From assembly GCA_016705575.1 (NCBI GenBank), contig JADIXX010000001.1:372001-436000 (forward strand): 64,000 nt of DNA, read 5' to 3'. The notes below the pieces were generated by a model. It was not told the DNA's origin and made no database searches. It saw only the letters and a program-made list of their open reading frames with translations. The translations under genes and the position numbers were made by a program. Positions 36,339 to 46,657 of this stretch are shown one piece after another (position 1 is the first letter of the stretch; every line of letters begins with the position of its first letter). This stretch comes from Candidatus Aalborgicola defluviihabitans (GTDB taxonomy: Bacteria; Pseudomonadota; Gammaproteobacteria; Burkholderiales; Burkholderiaceae_C).

Positions 36339-37601
36339 TTATCCACCCCGACGCATCATGTCAAAGAACTCGCTGTTGGTCTTGGTGGCGCGCATTTGTT
36401 TCAAGACCATCTCCATGGCTTCGATTTCATCCATGTTGTAGAGGAACTGGCGCAAGATGCGGGTTTTCTGCAGAATTTCGGGTTGCAGCAACAACTCTTC
36501 GCGGCGGGTTCCGCTGCGGTTGAGCTGGATGGACGGGAATACACGCTTTTCGTAGAGGCGACGGTCCAAGTGGATTTCACTGTTACCCGTGCCCTTGAAT
36601 TCTTCAAAGATCACTTCGTCCATGCGGCTGCCGGTGTCGACCAATGCGGTGGCGATGATGGTCAGCGAGCCGCCTTCTTCCACGTTGCGGGCGGCACCGA
36701 GGAAGCGCTTGGGGCGTTGAAGGGCGTTTGAATCAACACCGCCGGTTAACACTTTGCCGCTGGAGGGCACCACGTTATTGTAGGCACGGGCCAGCCGGGT
36801 GATCGAGTCCAAAAGGATGACCACGTCTTTCTTCAGCTCGACCAAGCGCTTGGCGCGTTCGATCACCATTTCGGCCACGTGTACGTGGCGTGCAGCTGGC
36901 TCGTCGAAGGTGGAGGCAATTACCTCGCCCTTGACGGTGCGCTGCATTTCGGTCACTTCTTCAGGGCGCTCATCAATCAGCAGCACCATCAGGTAGCTGT
37001 CAGGGTAGTTGGCCGAGATGGCATGTGCAATGTGTTGCATCATCACCGTCTTGCCGCTCTTGGGTTGGGCCACGATCAGGGCGCGCTGGCCTTTGCCGAT
37101 GGGCGCGATGATGTCGATCACGCGGCCAGTAATGTTCTCTTCGCCCTTGATGTCGCGTTCCAGCTTCATCTGCTCTTTGGGGAACAGGGGCGTCAAGTTT
37201 TCAAACATGACCTTGTGCTTGTTCTCCTCGGGGCCACCACCGTTAACCTTGTCGAGCTTGTTCAGTGCAAAGTAGCGCTCGCCATCTTTGGGCGTGCGCA
37301 CTTCGCCTTCGATCATGTCGCCAGTGTGCAGGTTGAAGCGGCGGACCTGGCTTGGGCTGATGTAGATGTCATCCGTGCTGGCGGTGTAGCTGGTATCAGG
37401 GCTTCGCAAAAAGCCAAATCCGTCGGGCAGAATTTCCAGCACGCCATCGGCAATGATTTGTTCACCCGTTCGGGCGCGCTTCTTGATGATGGCAAACATC
37501 AGCTCTTGCTTGCGCATGCGGCCGGTGTTTTCGATCTCTAGATCTTCAGCCTGCTTGAGGACTTCCGACACGTGCAGTGCCTTGAGTTCGTTTAAGTGCA
37601 T
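36339..37601 (-). CDS. rho: Transcription termination factor Rho
   Basis: 420 residues, the standard size. The RNA-binding cold-shock-like domain (GVLEILPDGFGFLRSPDTSYTASTDDIYISPSQVRRFNL), Walker A QPKSGKTVM, Walker B VVILLDSITRLARAYN and the Q and R loops (VLTGGVDSNAL) are present. The frame opens upstream to 37799, but the family start MHLNELKALHVSE fixes the ATG at 37601. Confidence 0.98.
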   Translation of the reverse strand: MHLNELKALHVSEVLKQAEDLEIENTGRMRKQELMFAIIKKRARTGEQIIADGVLEILPDGFGFLRSPDTSYTASTDDIYISPSQVRRFNLHTGDMIEGEVRTPKDGERYFALNKLDKVNGGGPEENKHKVMFENLTPLFPKEQMKLERDIKGEENITGRVIDIIAPIGKGQRALIVAQPKSGKTVMMQHIAHAISANYPDSYLMVLLIDERPEEVTEMQRTVKGEVIASTFDEPAARHVHVAEMVIERAKRLVELKKDVVILLDSITRLARAYNNVVPSSGKVLTGGVDSNALQRPKRFLGAARNVEEGGSLTIIATALVDTGSRMDEVIFEEFKGTGNSEIHLDRRLYEKRVFPSIQLNRSGTRREELLLQPEILQKTRILRQFLYNMDEIEAMEMVLKQMRATKTNSEFFDMMRRGG

Positions 37602-37911
37602 GGAATGTGTCCCGTAGGGGAAATGACCGAGAAGTTCGGAGTTGCGAGAAATTCTGGGGGAGGGGAGGCCCGTCGGGTTGACGGCCGCTGTGTTCTTAAC
37701 CGGAAATCGGAACTGGCTTTTTGGATAAGGCCAGCGAACAAGATTAATTATGACAGGAAAAAGCGACCACGCGCCACTTTGCACCCACGTTTGCCACACT
37801 GTGTGCTGCGCTGCCCCCCAAGTGGGCTAGTTTTCCCTAGCGGGGCTGGCCGCCAAGCGGCCCAGAACCTGGGGGCGGCCCGTCGGAAAACTACCACAGT
37901 AGCGGGGGAAA

Positions 37912-38244
37912 TCAGGCTAATTGCTGGTCGATAAAGGCAACCAGTTGGGCCTTGCTCAAGGCGCCCACCTTGGTGGCAGCGAGTTGACCATCCTTGAACA
38001 GCATCAAGGTCGGAATGCCACGGATGCCAAACTTGGCGGGGATCTCGCGGTTCTCGTCCACGTTCATCTTGGCAATATTGAGCTTGCCCTGGTAGGTGGT
38101 GGAGACTTCATCCAGAATCGGGGCAATCATCTTGCAGGGGCCGCACCATTCGGCCCAATAGTCCACCAAAATCGGTTGTGTGGACTTCAACACATCGGCC
38201 TCAAAGGTGGCATCGGTTACGTGTTTGATCAGGTCGCTGGCCAT
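37912..38244 (-). CDS. trxA: Thioredoxin 1
   Basis: 110 residues with the active site WCGPC at residues 33-37 and the cis-proline loop GIPTLMLFK. It supplies reducing power to ribonucleotide reductase and other enzymes in the cytoplasm. An AAGGA ribosome site lies before the ATG at 38244. The next minus-strand gene is rho, as in many betaproteobacteria. Confidence 0.97.
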   Translation of the reverse strand: MASDLIKHVTDATFEADVLKSTQPILVDYWAEWCGPCKMIAPILDEVSTTYQGKLNIAKMNVDENREIPAKFGIRGIPTLMLFKDGQLAATKVGALSKAQLVAFIDQQLA

Positions 38245-38328
38245 GGTGTTTCCTTTTGGAGTTTGCATAAGAGCTAAAGTGGCGGCCATTGTGACAGAAA
38301 CCAAGTTCATTTCAGGCATCCGCGCGCT

Positions 38329-40923
38329 ATGACCGGCATAGCCAAAATTGATTTCCCAGTCGCCTGGGGGACTGATGCGCACGACCCCCATCCAGCCTTG
38401 CGCTTGTGGGCCGATCCGCAGAGCGGTTTGCTGGCGCGGATCCGGGATGCGATGCACCAGCGCCAGGCCCATCCGGCCCGCACCTTGGTTCTGCTGCCAT
38501 ATGCCCACTTGTTACCGTTGGCCACGCGGCTGTGGACACAGTGTTGCCCCGATGGCTTTGCGCCGCAATTCGAAACCACGCTGAACTGGAGCACCCGCAT
38601 GGGCGGCTTTGCCCCGGGCGCTACCGATATCACGTTTGACATGGCGCTGGACACCCTCACCGCCACGGCCCTGTTGCGTGGCGCAGGGCTGGGTGCCCAG
38701 CAGGACACGCTGGCGGGTTTGTTGGTGCAGTCTGCCCAGCAACTGGGGCCATTGGCCAGCGCCAGCCCACCGAGTGAGCGCCCGTTCTGGGCGCACAAGG
38801 CCCGTCTTGCGGCCACTTTGGGCATGGAAAGCCCTGCGCTGGCACTGGAGGTGGCAGTGGCCCGTGTTGCCGTGGAGTGGGCGGCGCAGTCCGCCTATGC
38901 CAGCGATCTGCTGTTTGATGCGTCGGTGCAGGCCGATCTGGACTGTCTGGTGGTGGTGCAAGGCTTTGCAGCAGACCCATTGCACACCGCTTTACAGGCC
39001 GCCTGGGGCGAGCGGCTGGCCAGTTTCGCTTTGGCCGCGCCAGACGGCGAGGCAGGCGCGATCGCCTGGCATGCCTGTCACGATGCCGAGGACGAAGCCC
39101 AGCGCACCGCCGCCTGCGTCATCGCGCACATTGCGGCGGGGCGTTATCCGATGGCGTTGGTCTCGTCCGACCGGGCTTTGACGCGCCGGGTGCTCTCCAT
39201 GCTGGAAAGCGCGGGGGTGCAGATACGCGATGAAACCGGCTGGAAGCTGTCGACCAGCCACGCGGCAGCCCGGTTGATGGCCCTACTCAAAGCGGCGGCA
39301 TGGAATGCCTCTAGCGACTCGGTGTTGGCCTGGCTCAAGGGTGCGCCTGCATTTGCGGCGCAAGTTGATGTGTTGGAGCGTGCCATCCGCAAAGACCAAG
39401 CTCGCGATTGGCGCGCAGCCTCCCATGGCGCGGTTCTTCAAAAGTCGGAAGCGTCGCTCCAACTGTGGGCCACCGCCAATGCCATACGCGTGGGTCTGCA
39501 GGGTACGCGCACTTTGGCTGGCTGGTTGGGTGCCCTGCGTGGGGCTTTGCAAGCCAGTGGGCTGTGGGAAGTGTTACAGCTTGACGGAGCCGGCATGAAG
39601 CTGCTGGGCGTGCTGCGTCTTGTGCAGCCGGCGCTGCCTGCCTGGGAGCGACTGGTGGGTCAGGCCCTGTGGGCAGGCCGCCGTCTGGATTTGGCCGAGT
39701 TCACTGCCTGGGTCAACCAGGCCCTGGAAGGTGCAAGTTTCTCCCCGCCGTACCCGGACCACGAGCAAGCTGTCATCCTGCCCATGAGTCAGATGCTGGC
39801 GCGCCCCTTTGCCGCCGTGGTGCTGGCGGGTTGTGACGAAGTGCGTTTGAACTCATCGCCTGAGCCGCCCGGGGGCTGGACAGCAATGCAACGCACCGCG
39901 CTGGGGCTCCCCACGCGGGACGACTTGCAGGCCGCAACCACTGCTGCATGGCAGCAGGCGTTGCAGACGCCGTTTTGTGATGTGCTGTGGCGCGTCAGTG
40001 ACGATGCTGGTGAACCCCTGTTGCGCAGCAACCTGGTGCAGCAGGTACAACTGGTGCAGGGCAATGCGCCGCAGGCGCCAGACCCGCGCCAGGTCAGGGC
40101 GTTAGCCAGCACGCCGGTGGCTCCACCACAACCCGTGGGACGGTTGCTGCCGCTGGCCCATTTGTCCGCCAGTGCCTACGACGATTTGCGCCAATGCCCT
40201 TACCGATTCTTCGCCATGCGCCAGTTGGGTCTACAGCAAGTGGATGAACTGGACGCTGCCGTGGACAAGCGGGATTTTGGCCTGTGGCTGCATGAAGTTC
40301 TCAAACGCTTCCATGAGACTCTGGCAGACCAGCCCGCTGTGGCCGGCAGCCAGTACCGTGACCTGCTGGACGCTGCCAGCACCGCCACCACAGAATCCAT
40401 GGGTCTGGACGATGGTGAGTTCCTGCCATTCGCCGCAGCCTGGCCCACGGTGCGCGAGGGATACCTGCGCTGGCTGGATGCGCACCAAGCCACAGGAGCG
40501 GTATTTGCCAGTGCGGAGATATCCCAATCGCAACGGTTGGGAGATGTGAAGCTGATGGGTCGCATTGACCGCATCGACCACCTGCCCGACGGCACGCCTT
40601 TGGTGCTGGACTACAAAACCGAGGCCAGTTCCAAAACTGCCAGTCGCATCAAGGAGCCATTGGAAGACACGCAAATAGCCTTCTATGCGGCCCTGTTGCC
40701 CAACGACACATTGCAGGGTGCTTACGTGAACGTGGGTGAGCGCGACGGTACGCGCACCTACGCCCAGCCGGAATTGCTGGAGGCCCGCGATGCGCTGGCC
40801 GAAGGCATCTTGAACGATATCGGTCGTATCGCAGACGGGCAAACTTTGCCCGCGTTGGGCGAAGGCTCTGCGTGCGACTTCTGCAAAGCCCGTGGCCTGT
40901 GCCGCAAGGACTTCTGGTCATGA
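38329..40923 (+). CDS. addB: AddB-like helicase/nuclease subunit
   Basis: 864 residues, shorter than Bacillus AddB but complete. The N-terminal helicase-like half is degenerate. The C-terminal half has a RecB-type nuclease domain (LMGRIDRIDHLPDGTPLVLDYKTEA) framed by four cysteines (QCPYRFF, then CDFCKARGLC), the layout of the AddB iron-sulfur nuclease. With AddA it resects double-strand breaks for RecA. The addA gene overlaps the stop, so both subunits are co-translated. Confidence 0.88.
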   Translation: MTGIAKIDFPVAWGTDAHDPHPALRLWADPQSGLLARIRDAMHQRQAHPARTLVLLPYAHLLPLATRLWTQCCPDGFAPQFETTLNWSTRMGGFAPGATDITFDMALDTLTATALLRGAGLGAQQDTLAGLLVQSAQQLGPLASASPPSERPFWAHKARLAATLGMESPALALEVAVARVAVEWAAQSAYASDLLFDASVQADLDCLVVVQGFAADPLHTALQAAWGERLASFALAAPDGEAGAIAWHACHDAEDEAQRTAACVIAHIAAGRYPMALVSSDRALTRRVLSMLESAGVQIRDETGWKLSTSHAAARLMALLKAAAWNASSDSVLAWLKGAPAFAAQVDVLERAIRKDQARDWRAASHGAVLQKSEASLQLWATANAIRVGLQGTRTLAGWLGALRGALQASGLWEVLQLDGAGMKLLGVLRLVQPALPAWERLVGQALWAGRRLDLAEFTAWVNQALEGASFSPPYPDHEQAVILPMSQMLARPFAAVVLAGCDEVRLNSSPEPPGGWTAMQRTALGLPTRDDLQAATTAAWQQALQTPFCDVLWRVSDDAGEPLLRSNLVQQVQLVQGNAPQAPDPRQVRALASTPVAPPQPVGRLLPLAHLSASAYDDLRQCPYRFFAMRQLGLQQVDELDAAVDKRDFGLWLHEVLKRFHETLADQPAVAGSQYRDLLDAASTATTESMGLDDGEFLPFAAAWPTVREGYLRWLDAHQATGAVFASAEISQSQRLGDVKLMGRIDRIDHLPDGTPLVLDYKTEASSKTASRIKEPLEDTQIAFYAALLPNDTLQGAYVNVGERDGTRTYAQPELLEARDALAEGILNDIGRIADGQTLPALGEGSACDFCKARGLCRKDFWS

Positions 40924-43900
40924 CAGAAATTATTTCTTTCGAACACAACGGCGCCACGGTCACGCGCGCACGCTTTTACGCCATTGCCTGCGACCCGCGT
41001 CGCAGCGTCGCGGTGGAGGCTTGCGCTGGTGCGGGCAAGACCTGGATGCTGGTGTCGCGCATCGTGCGCGCCCTGTTGGAGGGCAGCGCGCCGCACGAGA
41101 TACTGGCCATCACCTTCACCAAAAAGGCCGCCGGTGAAATGCGCCAGCGCCTGCAGGAATTGCTGGAGCAGTTTTCTACGCAGAGCGATGCAGAACTGAG
41201 TCATGGTCTGATTCAGCGCGGCTTCACGCAAGCGCCCTCGCCTGAGCAATTGCAACGCTTGCGTGGCCTGCACCAGACCCTGCTGCTGCGCGGGCGTCCG
41301 GTACAAATTCGAACGTTCCACAGTTGGTTTGCGGCCCTGTTGCGCAGCGCACCGTTGCAGGCTTTGGCCGACATGGGCCTGCCCACCCACTACGAGCTGC
41401 TGGAAAACGACGCCCAGGCCGTGGCACAAGCCTGGCCGCGTTTTCAGAGCCAGGTGGCGTCCGACGCGCAAGCGCGTGCTGACTATGTCGCGACGGTGGC
41501 CGCCCACGGGCGCAGCCAGACGCAAAAGGCGCTCGAATCGGCGCTCAATAAGCGCGTGGAATTCGTCTTGGCGGATGTGCACGGCGTGGTGGATGCTTCG
41601 GTTCTGACCTTTGCCGAGCAGTTCCCCGCTTTCGCCGACGTAGATACGCCGGAAGCCGTGTTGCAAACCCCCCGCGTTCGCGGACTATTGCAGGATACCG
41701 CGCGTTTGTTGGGTGCCTCCACGTTGAAGACCTGCCTGGAAGCCGCGACCGCGCTGGAACAGGCGGTGACTGCCGGCAACATGGCTGCCGCACAGGAAGC
41801 ATTGCTCACCCAAAAGGGCCTGCCACGCAAGCTCAGCGACAAAGTGGTCGGCATCGAGACCGTGCGCCAGGCGCAGGACTGCTTGATGGACGTGGCCCAG
41901 GCCCAGGCCCAGCACGAAGCCTGGCTGCACCAGCAGCGCATGGCGCGCCTGACCCGCCTGCTGGTGGTCGAATACGCCCAGCTCAAACGCGAGCGTGGCT
42001 GGATCGACATGGGCGACTTGGAGCGCGCCGCGCTGGCGCTGATGTCTGACCCGGTGCTCAGTGGCTGGGTGCAAGAACGCCTGGACGCCCGCGTGCGCCA
42101 TCTGCTGATTGATGAGTTTCAGGACACCAACCCGCTGCAATGGCAGGCGCTGAGTGCCTGGCTCTCCAGCTACGGCGGCGCTGGCAACGCGCCCAGTGTG
42201 TTTTTGGTGGGCGACCCCAAGCAGAGCATTTACCGCTTTCGCCGCGCCGAGCCGCAGGTGTTCAAGGCTGCGCAGCGCTTTGTAGCGCAGTGCCTGGGTG
42301 GCGATCTGCTGAGTTGCGACCACACCTGGCGCAATGCCCCCGCCATCATGGACCTGGTGAATCAGGTCATGGGTCAAGCGCAGGATGCCGGTGAGTTTGA
42401 TGGTTTTCGCGCCCACAGCACGGAGTCACAGGCCGAAGGTGCCATCTATCGCCTGCCCCGAATCAGCCGTGATGTGCTCGACAGCGCCGACAACGCGGGT
42501 GTCAATGCGACCGATGTTGTGATGACTTGGCGCGACTCCCTGACCGCTCCGCGCCGGATCGCCGAAGAAACCCGCAAGACGCTGGAGTGCCGCCAGGCCG
42601 CGCGCTGGCTGGCGCAGCAGTTACAAAGTGGAGTGCTCAAACCCAGCGACATCATGGTGCTGGCCCGCAAACGCGAACGCCTCGGCCTGATGCAGGCCGA
42701 GTTGGCGGCCCTGCACATCCCCGCCCAGCAGCCCGAGAAAAACGATTTGTCCGACATGCCCGAGGTGCAGGATCTGGTGGCCCTGCTGGATGTGCTGGTC
42801 TCGCCTGCGCACGATCTGTCTCTGGCGCGAGCCCTGAAATCGCCCGTGTTTGGCGCCAGCGACGATGATTTGGTGCAACTGGTGCTGCGCCAGCGGGCGC
42901 TGCGGGATGGTGATACGCCGCTTCCTTGGCTGGATGTGTTGCTGCAGCCGACCGATTCGCCTGCGTTGCTGCCAGGTTCTTGGCCCGCCTCCTTGGTCGC
43001 TGCCGCCCAAGCGCTGGCGCAATGGAAAGTGTGGGTGGCCAGCTTGCCGCCGCACGACGCCCTGGCCGCCATCTACCACCATGGCGATGTGCTGTCCCGC
43101 TACGCTGCCGCCAGCCCCGCCACGCAACGCGAATCGACGTTGGCCAACTTGCGTGCGTTGCTGGCCGCCGCTTTGCAGGTAGATGGCGGGCGTTACACCA
43201 CCGCCTATGCCCTGGTGCGGGCGCTGCGTGCTGGTGGTATTCCGGCACCGGTGCGCGCCGATGCTACTGCGGTGCGCCTCCTGACCATTCACGGTGCCAA
43301 GGGGCTGGAGGCACCCTTGGTGTTGCTGTTGGACACCGATGGTGAATCCATCAAGGCACAAACCATGGGCGTACTGGTGGACTGGCCGGGCGAAGCGGCC
43401 TACCCCAAGCGTTTGGTGTTCCTGGCCAGTGAATCCAGGCCGCCCGCTTGTGTGGCCGATGCGCTGACCACCGAGCAGGCGGCCCGCAAGCGCGAAGAGT
43501 TGAACGCCCTCTATGTGGCGCTGACCCGCACCCAGCACACTTTGGTGGTGTCCAGTTTGCAACCGCACATCCCCAACGCCGGTAGTTGGTGGCAGCGCCT
43601 GCACGCGCAGGCACAGGACGCACCCTGGTTGGCCGCGCCAGACGATCTGGCTGATTGGTTGCCAGCCACAACCCCGGATTTCTCACTTTCTTGTTTGCCA
43701 AATCTGCCTCTAGCCCTCGTCAATCTTGCACAATCAGCTACGAAAACGATAGTAGATACGGAGCAACAGGAAGACAAGGACAGTCTGGAATCGCGTATTG
43801 GCCAGGCCATGCACCGCCTGCTGGAGCGCTATGTGCCGGCCAGTAATGCCGCCGCAGTCTGGCCCTCGTTCACGTTGCTGGAGACCACGGCACAGGAATT

Positions 43901-44261
43901 AGCGCTGGACACAGCGCAGATCGATCTGGCCCGGGGGATGGCGCAAACCATTCTGCACGGTGAGGGTGCCTGGGCCTGGGACGCCAGCCAGCTGGCCTGG
44001 CAGGGAAACGAGGTGGCCGTGGTGCACCGCGGGCGCCTGTTGCGCATGGATCGGCTGGTGCAGTGCCGCTCAGGCGATGGCACTCTGGGACAATGGTGGG
44101 TGCTGGATTACAAATCAACCGGCCAACCCCATCTGCAAAGTGCGTTGCGCGAGCAATTGCTGGCCTACCGCACTGCGGTGGCGCAGGCCCATCCCCAACA
44201 CCCGGTCCGCGCGGCATTTTTGACCGCGCAGGGCAGCTTGATAGAAATTGACGCGCCATGA
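40920..44261 (+). CDS. addA: AddA-like UvrD-type helicase/nuclease
   Basis: 1113 residues. Helicase motifs: EACAGAGKTWMLVSRI (I), LAITFTKKAAGEMRQRL (Ia), LLIDEFQDTNPLQWQAL (II), VGDPKQSIYRFRRAEPQVF (III), LTIHGAKGLEAPLVLLLD (V) and NALYVALTRTQHTLVVSS (VI). The C-terminal nuclease shows VLDYKSTGQPHL. Its ATG overlaps the addB stop (ATGA). An interspersed repeat is read through in frame at about residues 930-947, between helicase and nuclease parts. Confidence 0.93.
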   Translation: MTEIISFEHNGATVTRARFYAIACDPRRSVAVEACAGAGKTWMLVSRIVRALLEGSAPHEILAITFTKKAAGEMRQRLQELLEQFSTQSDAELSHGLIQRGFTQAPSPEQLQRLRGLHQTLLLRGRPVQIRTFHSWFAALLRSAPLQALADMGLPTHYELLENDAQAVAQAWPRFQSQVASDAQARADYVATVAAHGRSQTQKALESALNKRVEFVLADVHGVVDASVLTFAEQFPAFADVDTPEAVLQTPRVRGLLQDTARLLGASTLKTCLEAATALEQAVTAGNMAAAQEALLTQKGLPRKLSDKVVGIETVRQAQDCLMDVAQAQAQHEAWLHQQRMARLTRLLVVEYAQLKRERGWIDMGDLERAALALMSDPVLSGWVQERLDARVRHLLIDEFQDTNPLQWQALSAWLSSYGGAGNAPSVFLVGDPKQSIYRFRRAEPQVFKAAQRFVAQCLGGDLLSCDHTWRNAPAIMDLVNQVMGQAQDAGEFDGFRAHSTESQAEGAIYRLPRISRDVLDSADNAGVNATDVVMTWRDSLTAPRRIAEETRKTLECRQAARWLAQQLQSGVLKPSDIMVLARKRERLGLMQAELAALHIPAQQPEKNDLSDMPEVQDLVALLDVLVSPAHDLSLARALKSPVFGASDDDLVQLVLRQRALRDGDTPLPWLDVLLQPTDSPALLPGSWPASLVAAAQALAQWKVWVASLPPHDALAAIYHHGDVLSRYAAASPATQRESTLANLRALLAAALQVDGGRYTTAYALVRALRAGGIPAPVRADATAVRLLTIHGAKGLEAPLVLLLDTDGESIKAQTMGVLVDWPGEAAYPKRLVFLASESRPPACVADALTTEQAARKREELNALYVALTRTQHTLVVSSLQPHIPNAGSWWQRLHAQAQDAPWLAAPDDLADWLPATTPDFSLSCLPNLPLALVNLAQSATKTIVDTEQQEDKDSLESRIGQAMHRLLERYVPASNAAAVWPSFTLLETTAQELALDTAQIDLARGMAQTILHGEGAWAWDASQLAWQGNEVAVVHRGRLLRMDRLVQCRSGDGTLGQWWVLDYKSTGQPHLQSALREQLLAYRTAVAQAHPQHPVRAAFLTAQGSLIEIDAP
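43706..43757 (-). repeat. Short interspersed repeat, copy 4, inside addA
   Basis: GCCTCTAGCCCTCGTCAATC at its start and a GATAGTAG half at its end. It is translated as LALVNLAQSATKTIV in the linker between the AddA helicase and nuclease domains, the same frame as copy 5 in dnaX. Confidence 0.65.
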
Positions 44262-45538
44262 ATTCCCCCTTGCCAACGCCCCTGTCCGTGCCCGTTGCCA
44301 TCATCGGTGGTGGTCCTGCGGGCCTGATGGCCGCCCAGGTGCTGAGTGATGCCGGAGTGGCCGTGCACTTGTTTGATGCCATGCCCTCCATCGGGCGCAA
44401 GTTTTTGCTGGCCGGCAAGGGCGGGCTCAACCTCACCCATTCCGAAGGGGCCGATGCATTTGCCGGGCGCTATGGCGCGCGCCGCCACGCCATCGAAGCA
44501 CTGCTACAGGACTTTGACCCAGCCGCCGTGCGCGCCTGGGCCCTGAGCCTGGGTGTGGAGACTTTTATCGGCACTTCGGGGCGCGTGTTCCCCAAGGACA
44601 TGAAGGCCGCGCCCTTGCTGCGCGCCTGGTTGCAGCGCTTGCGCCGACCGGTTGAAGGCACTGGCGTGGAGTTCCACATGCGCCACCGCTGGACGGGGTG
44701 GCAGGAAGGGGATGCCTCCATCCTGTGTTTTGACACGCCCCAGGGTGTGGTGCAGGTGCAGCCACAGGCCGTGGTGCTGGCGCTGGGCGGTGGCAGCTGG
44801 GCGCGCCTGGGCTCTAACGGTGCCTGGGTGCCTTTGCTGGCGGCTCGCGGCGCAGCGGTGGCGCCGCTGCTGCCGTCCAACTGTGGCTTTGATGTGCGGG
44901 GCGGCTGGAGCGTACATTTTTCCAGTAAATTTGCGGGACAGCCGTTCAAATCGGTGGCCATAGCCGTCACCACTTCCCAGGGCGCGCAGTTTGAGCGCAA
45001 GGGCGAGTTTGTGGCCACCGATACCGGCGTCGAAGGCAGTCTGGTCTATGCGGCATCCAGCCTGCTGCGTGACGAGATCATCCGTACCGGCAGCGCCACC
45101 TTCCACCTGGATTTGTTGCCGGACATGTCCGCAGAAAAGGTGTTGGCTGAAGTACGCCACCCGCGCGGCAGCCGCTCGCTCTCCAGCCACCTCAAGAGCC
45201 GCCTGCACATCGACGGAATCAAGGCCGCCATCCTGTACGAATTGCTTTCCAAAGAAGCCATAGCTGACCCAGCCAAAATGGCGGCTGCCATCAAGGCCCT
45301 GCCCATCACCCTGACGGCCACACGCCCCATTGACGAGGCTATCAACACCGCCGGAGGCGTGCTGTTTGAGGCGCTCACGCCCGCACTGATGCTGGAGTCT
45401 GTACCGGGCGTGTTTTGCGCCGGCGAGATGCTGGACTGGGAAGCCCCCACCGGCGGCTATCTGCTGCAAGCCTGCTTTGCCAGCGGGCACCGCGCCGGAC
45501 GGGGCGTATTGGAGTATCTGGCGAGGAATAGCGATTGA
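44258..45538 (+). CDS. HI0933-type FAD-dependent oxidoreductase (TIGR03862-like)
   Basis: 426 residues. The FAD dinucleotide loop IIGGGPAGLMAAQVL lies near the start, followed by GRKFLLAGKGGLNLTHSE and a second nucleotide-contact ALGGGSWARLGSNG. The late GEMLDWEAPTGGYLLQACFASG closes the FAD site. The family reaction is not settled (BaiN-like). The ATG overlaps the addA stop, continuing the addBA operon. Confidence 0.9.
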   Translation: MNSPLPTPLSVPVAIIGGGPAGLMAAQVLSDAGVAVHLFDAMPSIGRKFLLAGKGGLNLTHSEGADAFAGRYGARRHAIEALLQDFDPAAVRAWALSLGVETFIGTSGRVFPKDMKAAPLLRAWLQRLRRPVEGTGVEFHMRHRWTGWQEGDASILCFDTPQGVVQVQPQAVVLALGGGSWARLGSNGAWVPLLAARGAAVAPLLPSNCGFDVRGGWSVHFSSKFAGQPFKSVAIAVTTSQGAQFERKGEFVATDTGVEGSLVYAASSLLRDEIIRTGSATFHLDLLPDMSAEKVLAEVRHPRGSRSLSSHLKSRLHIDGIKAAILYELLSKEAIADPAKMAAAIKALPITLTATRPIDEAINTAGGVLFEALTPALMLESVPGVFCAGEMLDWEAPTGGYLLQACFASGHRAGRGVLEYLARNSD

Positions 45539-46561
45539 TGGACATCCGTGAGGCGTACAGGGAACTGGGCTTGAACCCAAACGCAGATGATTTACAGCTA
45601 AAAGACGCCTGGAGGCGGCTTGTCTCCCGATGGCACCCGGACCGTAACCGCTCGCCAGATGCTGCCGTGCGGATTCAGCGCATCAACAAGGCATACCACC
45701 ATATTCGTGAGTGCCGGGACGACACCGATGCACCGCAAGAGGATGTGTCGCGTCCGAACCGAGAGGCACAACCATTCGCTGAAACGCAGGTGATTGAGCG
45801 GCTGGTGAAGCTTTCGATTGAGGAAGCCATGCTGGGGTGCATACGGGTAGTACGTGGCCAATTGACGCATGAATGCCGGGCCTGCTCCGGCAAAGGTCAG
45901 CGCATTTTGGCGGCAGCCTGCAAGGGATGCCGGGGCAGTGGCGCAATCAAGCGCGCCGCATTGTTTGGTTGGTTGTGGACCGATGAAGCCTGTGGTGCCT
46001 GCGGGGGCGACGGTCGTCAACGGGAACAGTGCCAGACATGCGAAGGTGAGGGGAGCCGTGTGGTGAGGTACCAGCGCAGCGTGCGCTTTCCAGCAGGCGT
46101 ACGTGCCGGAACCGTTCTAACGGTGCCCAGTTCGCACCATGATGGATTTGAGCTCCTCTGAAATCCGGGTGCAGTTCGAAGAGCACCCATTTTTCGTACT
46201 AGAAGATGGTATTTTGCGCTGTGAAATGCCGGTAGACGGCTATGCCTGGATCGCCAATCGATGGGTGGATGTGCCCGCGCCAGGCGGCTTGCAGCAAATG
46301 CGACTCAACCGCGATGCTCTGGTGTACCGGCTGCGCGGCAAGGGATTCCCGTCGGAACCCCGTGGGCCGCAAGGGGACTACATCGTCAAAGTGGTGCCAA
46401 CATTTGGTAGCCTGGACGATCCTGCCCAACAAAAGCTTCTGGACCGACTGATTTTGGCGTCCGAGAAGGCGGCTGACGCCAGTAAAGACAGCGCGCTGGG
46501 GCAGTGGCGACGCAGTCTGAAAAGCTGGAGCAAGGCCGAAAAAAAAGCACCAAAGGATTGA
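45538..46561 (+). CDS. DnaJ-like co-chaperone split into two overlapping frames
   Basis: Frame A (45538-46161) has a J domain (YRELGLNPNADDLQLKDAW, with HPD in SRWHPDRNR), four CxxCxGxG zinc repeats and the end of a first substrate domain. Frame B (46139-46561, next frame) continues as the second DnaJ C-terminal domain (VQFEEHPFF, then VYRLRGKGFPSEPRGPQGDYIVKVV). Together they make one DnaJ of about 340 residues without a Gly/Phe linker. The junction is CTC-TGA; a +1 slip there would fuse them. Either a real split, a recoding site or a one-base sequence error explains it. Frame A starts in a TGATG overlap with the flavoprotein gene. Confidence 0.78.
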
Positions 46562-46580
46562 TGCTTTTAAAAGCGTAAGG

Positions 46581-46657
46581 TGACGAGCCTTGACCCCGGC
46601 ACTGGTTCCACAGTGAGGGCTGCTTTGTTCCTCATCTGACCCGGTTGGCCGCTCTAC
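46581..46657 (-). repeat. Partial SRP RNA gene copy 1, left end of the island (att-like)
   Basis: 77 bases matching 54669-54745 with five mismatches: TGACGAGCC at one end, GGTTGGCCGCTcTAC at the other. On the minus strand it reads like the apical and 3' part of SRP RNA, but the 5' arm is missing and the stem beside the GGAA loop is broken. It is 20 bases after the DnaJ-like gene. Confidence 0.85.

Noticed and set aside
46581..46657. Repeat 1 as a functional second SRP RNA gene
   Set aside because: The 5' arm is missing and the stem closing the GGAA loop is disrupted.
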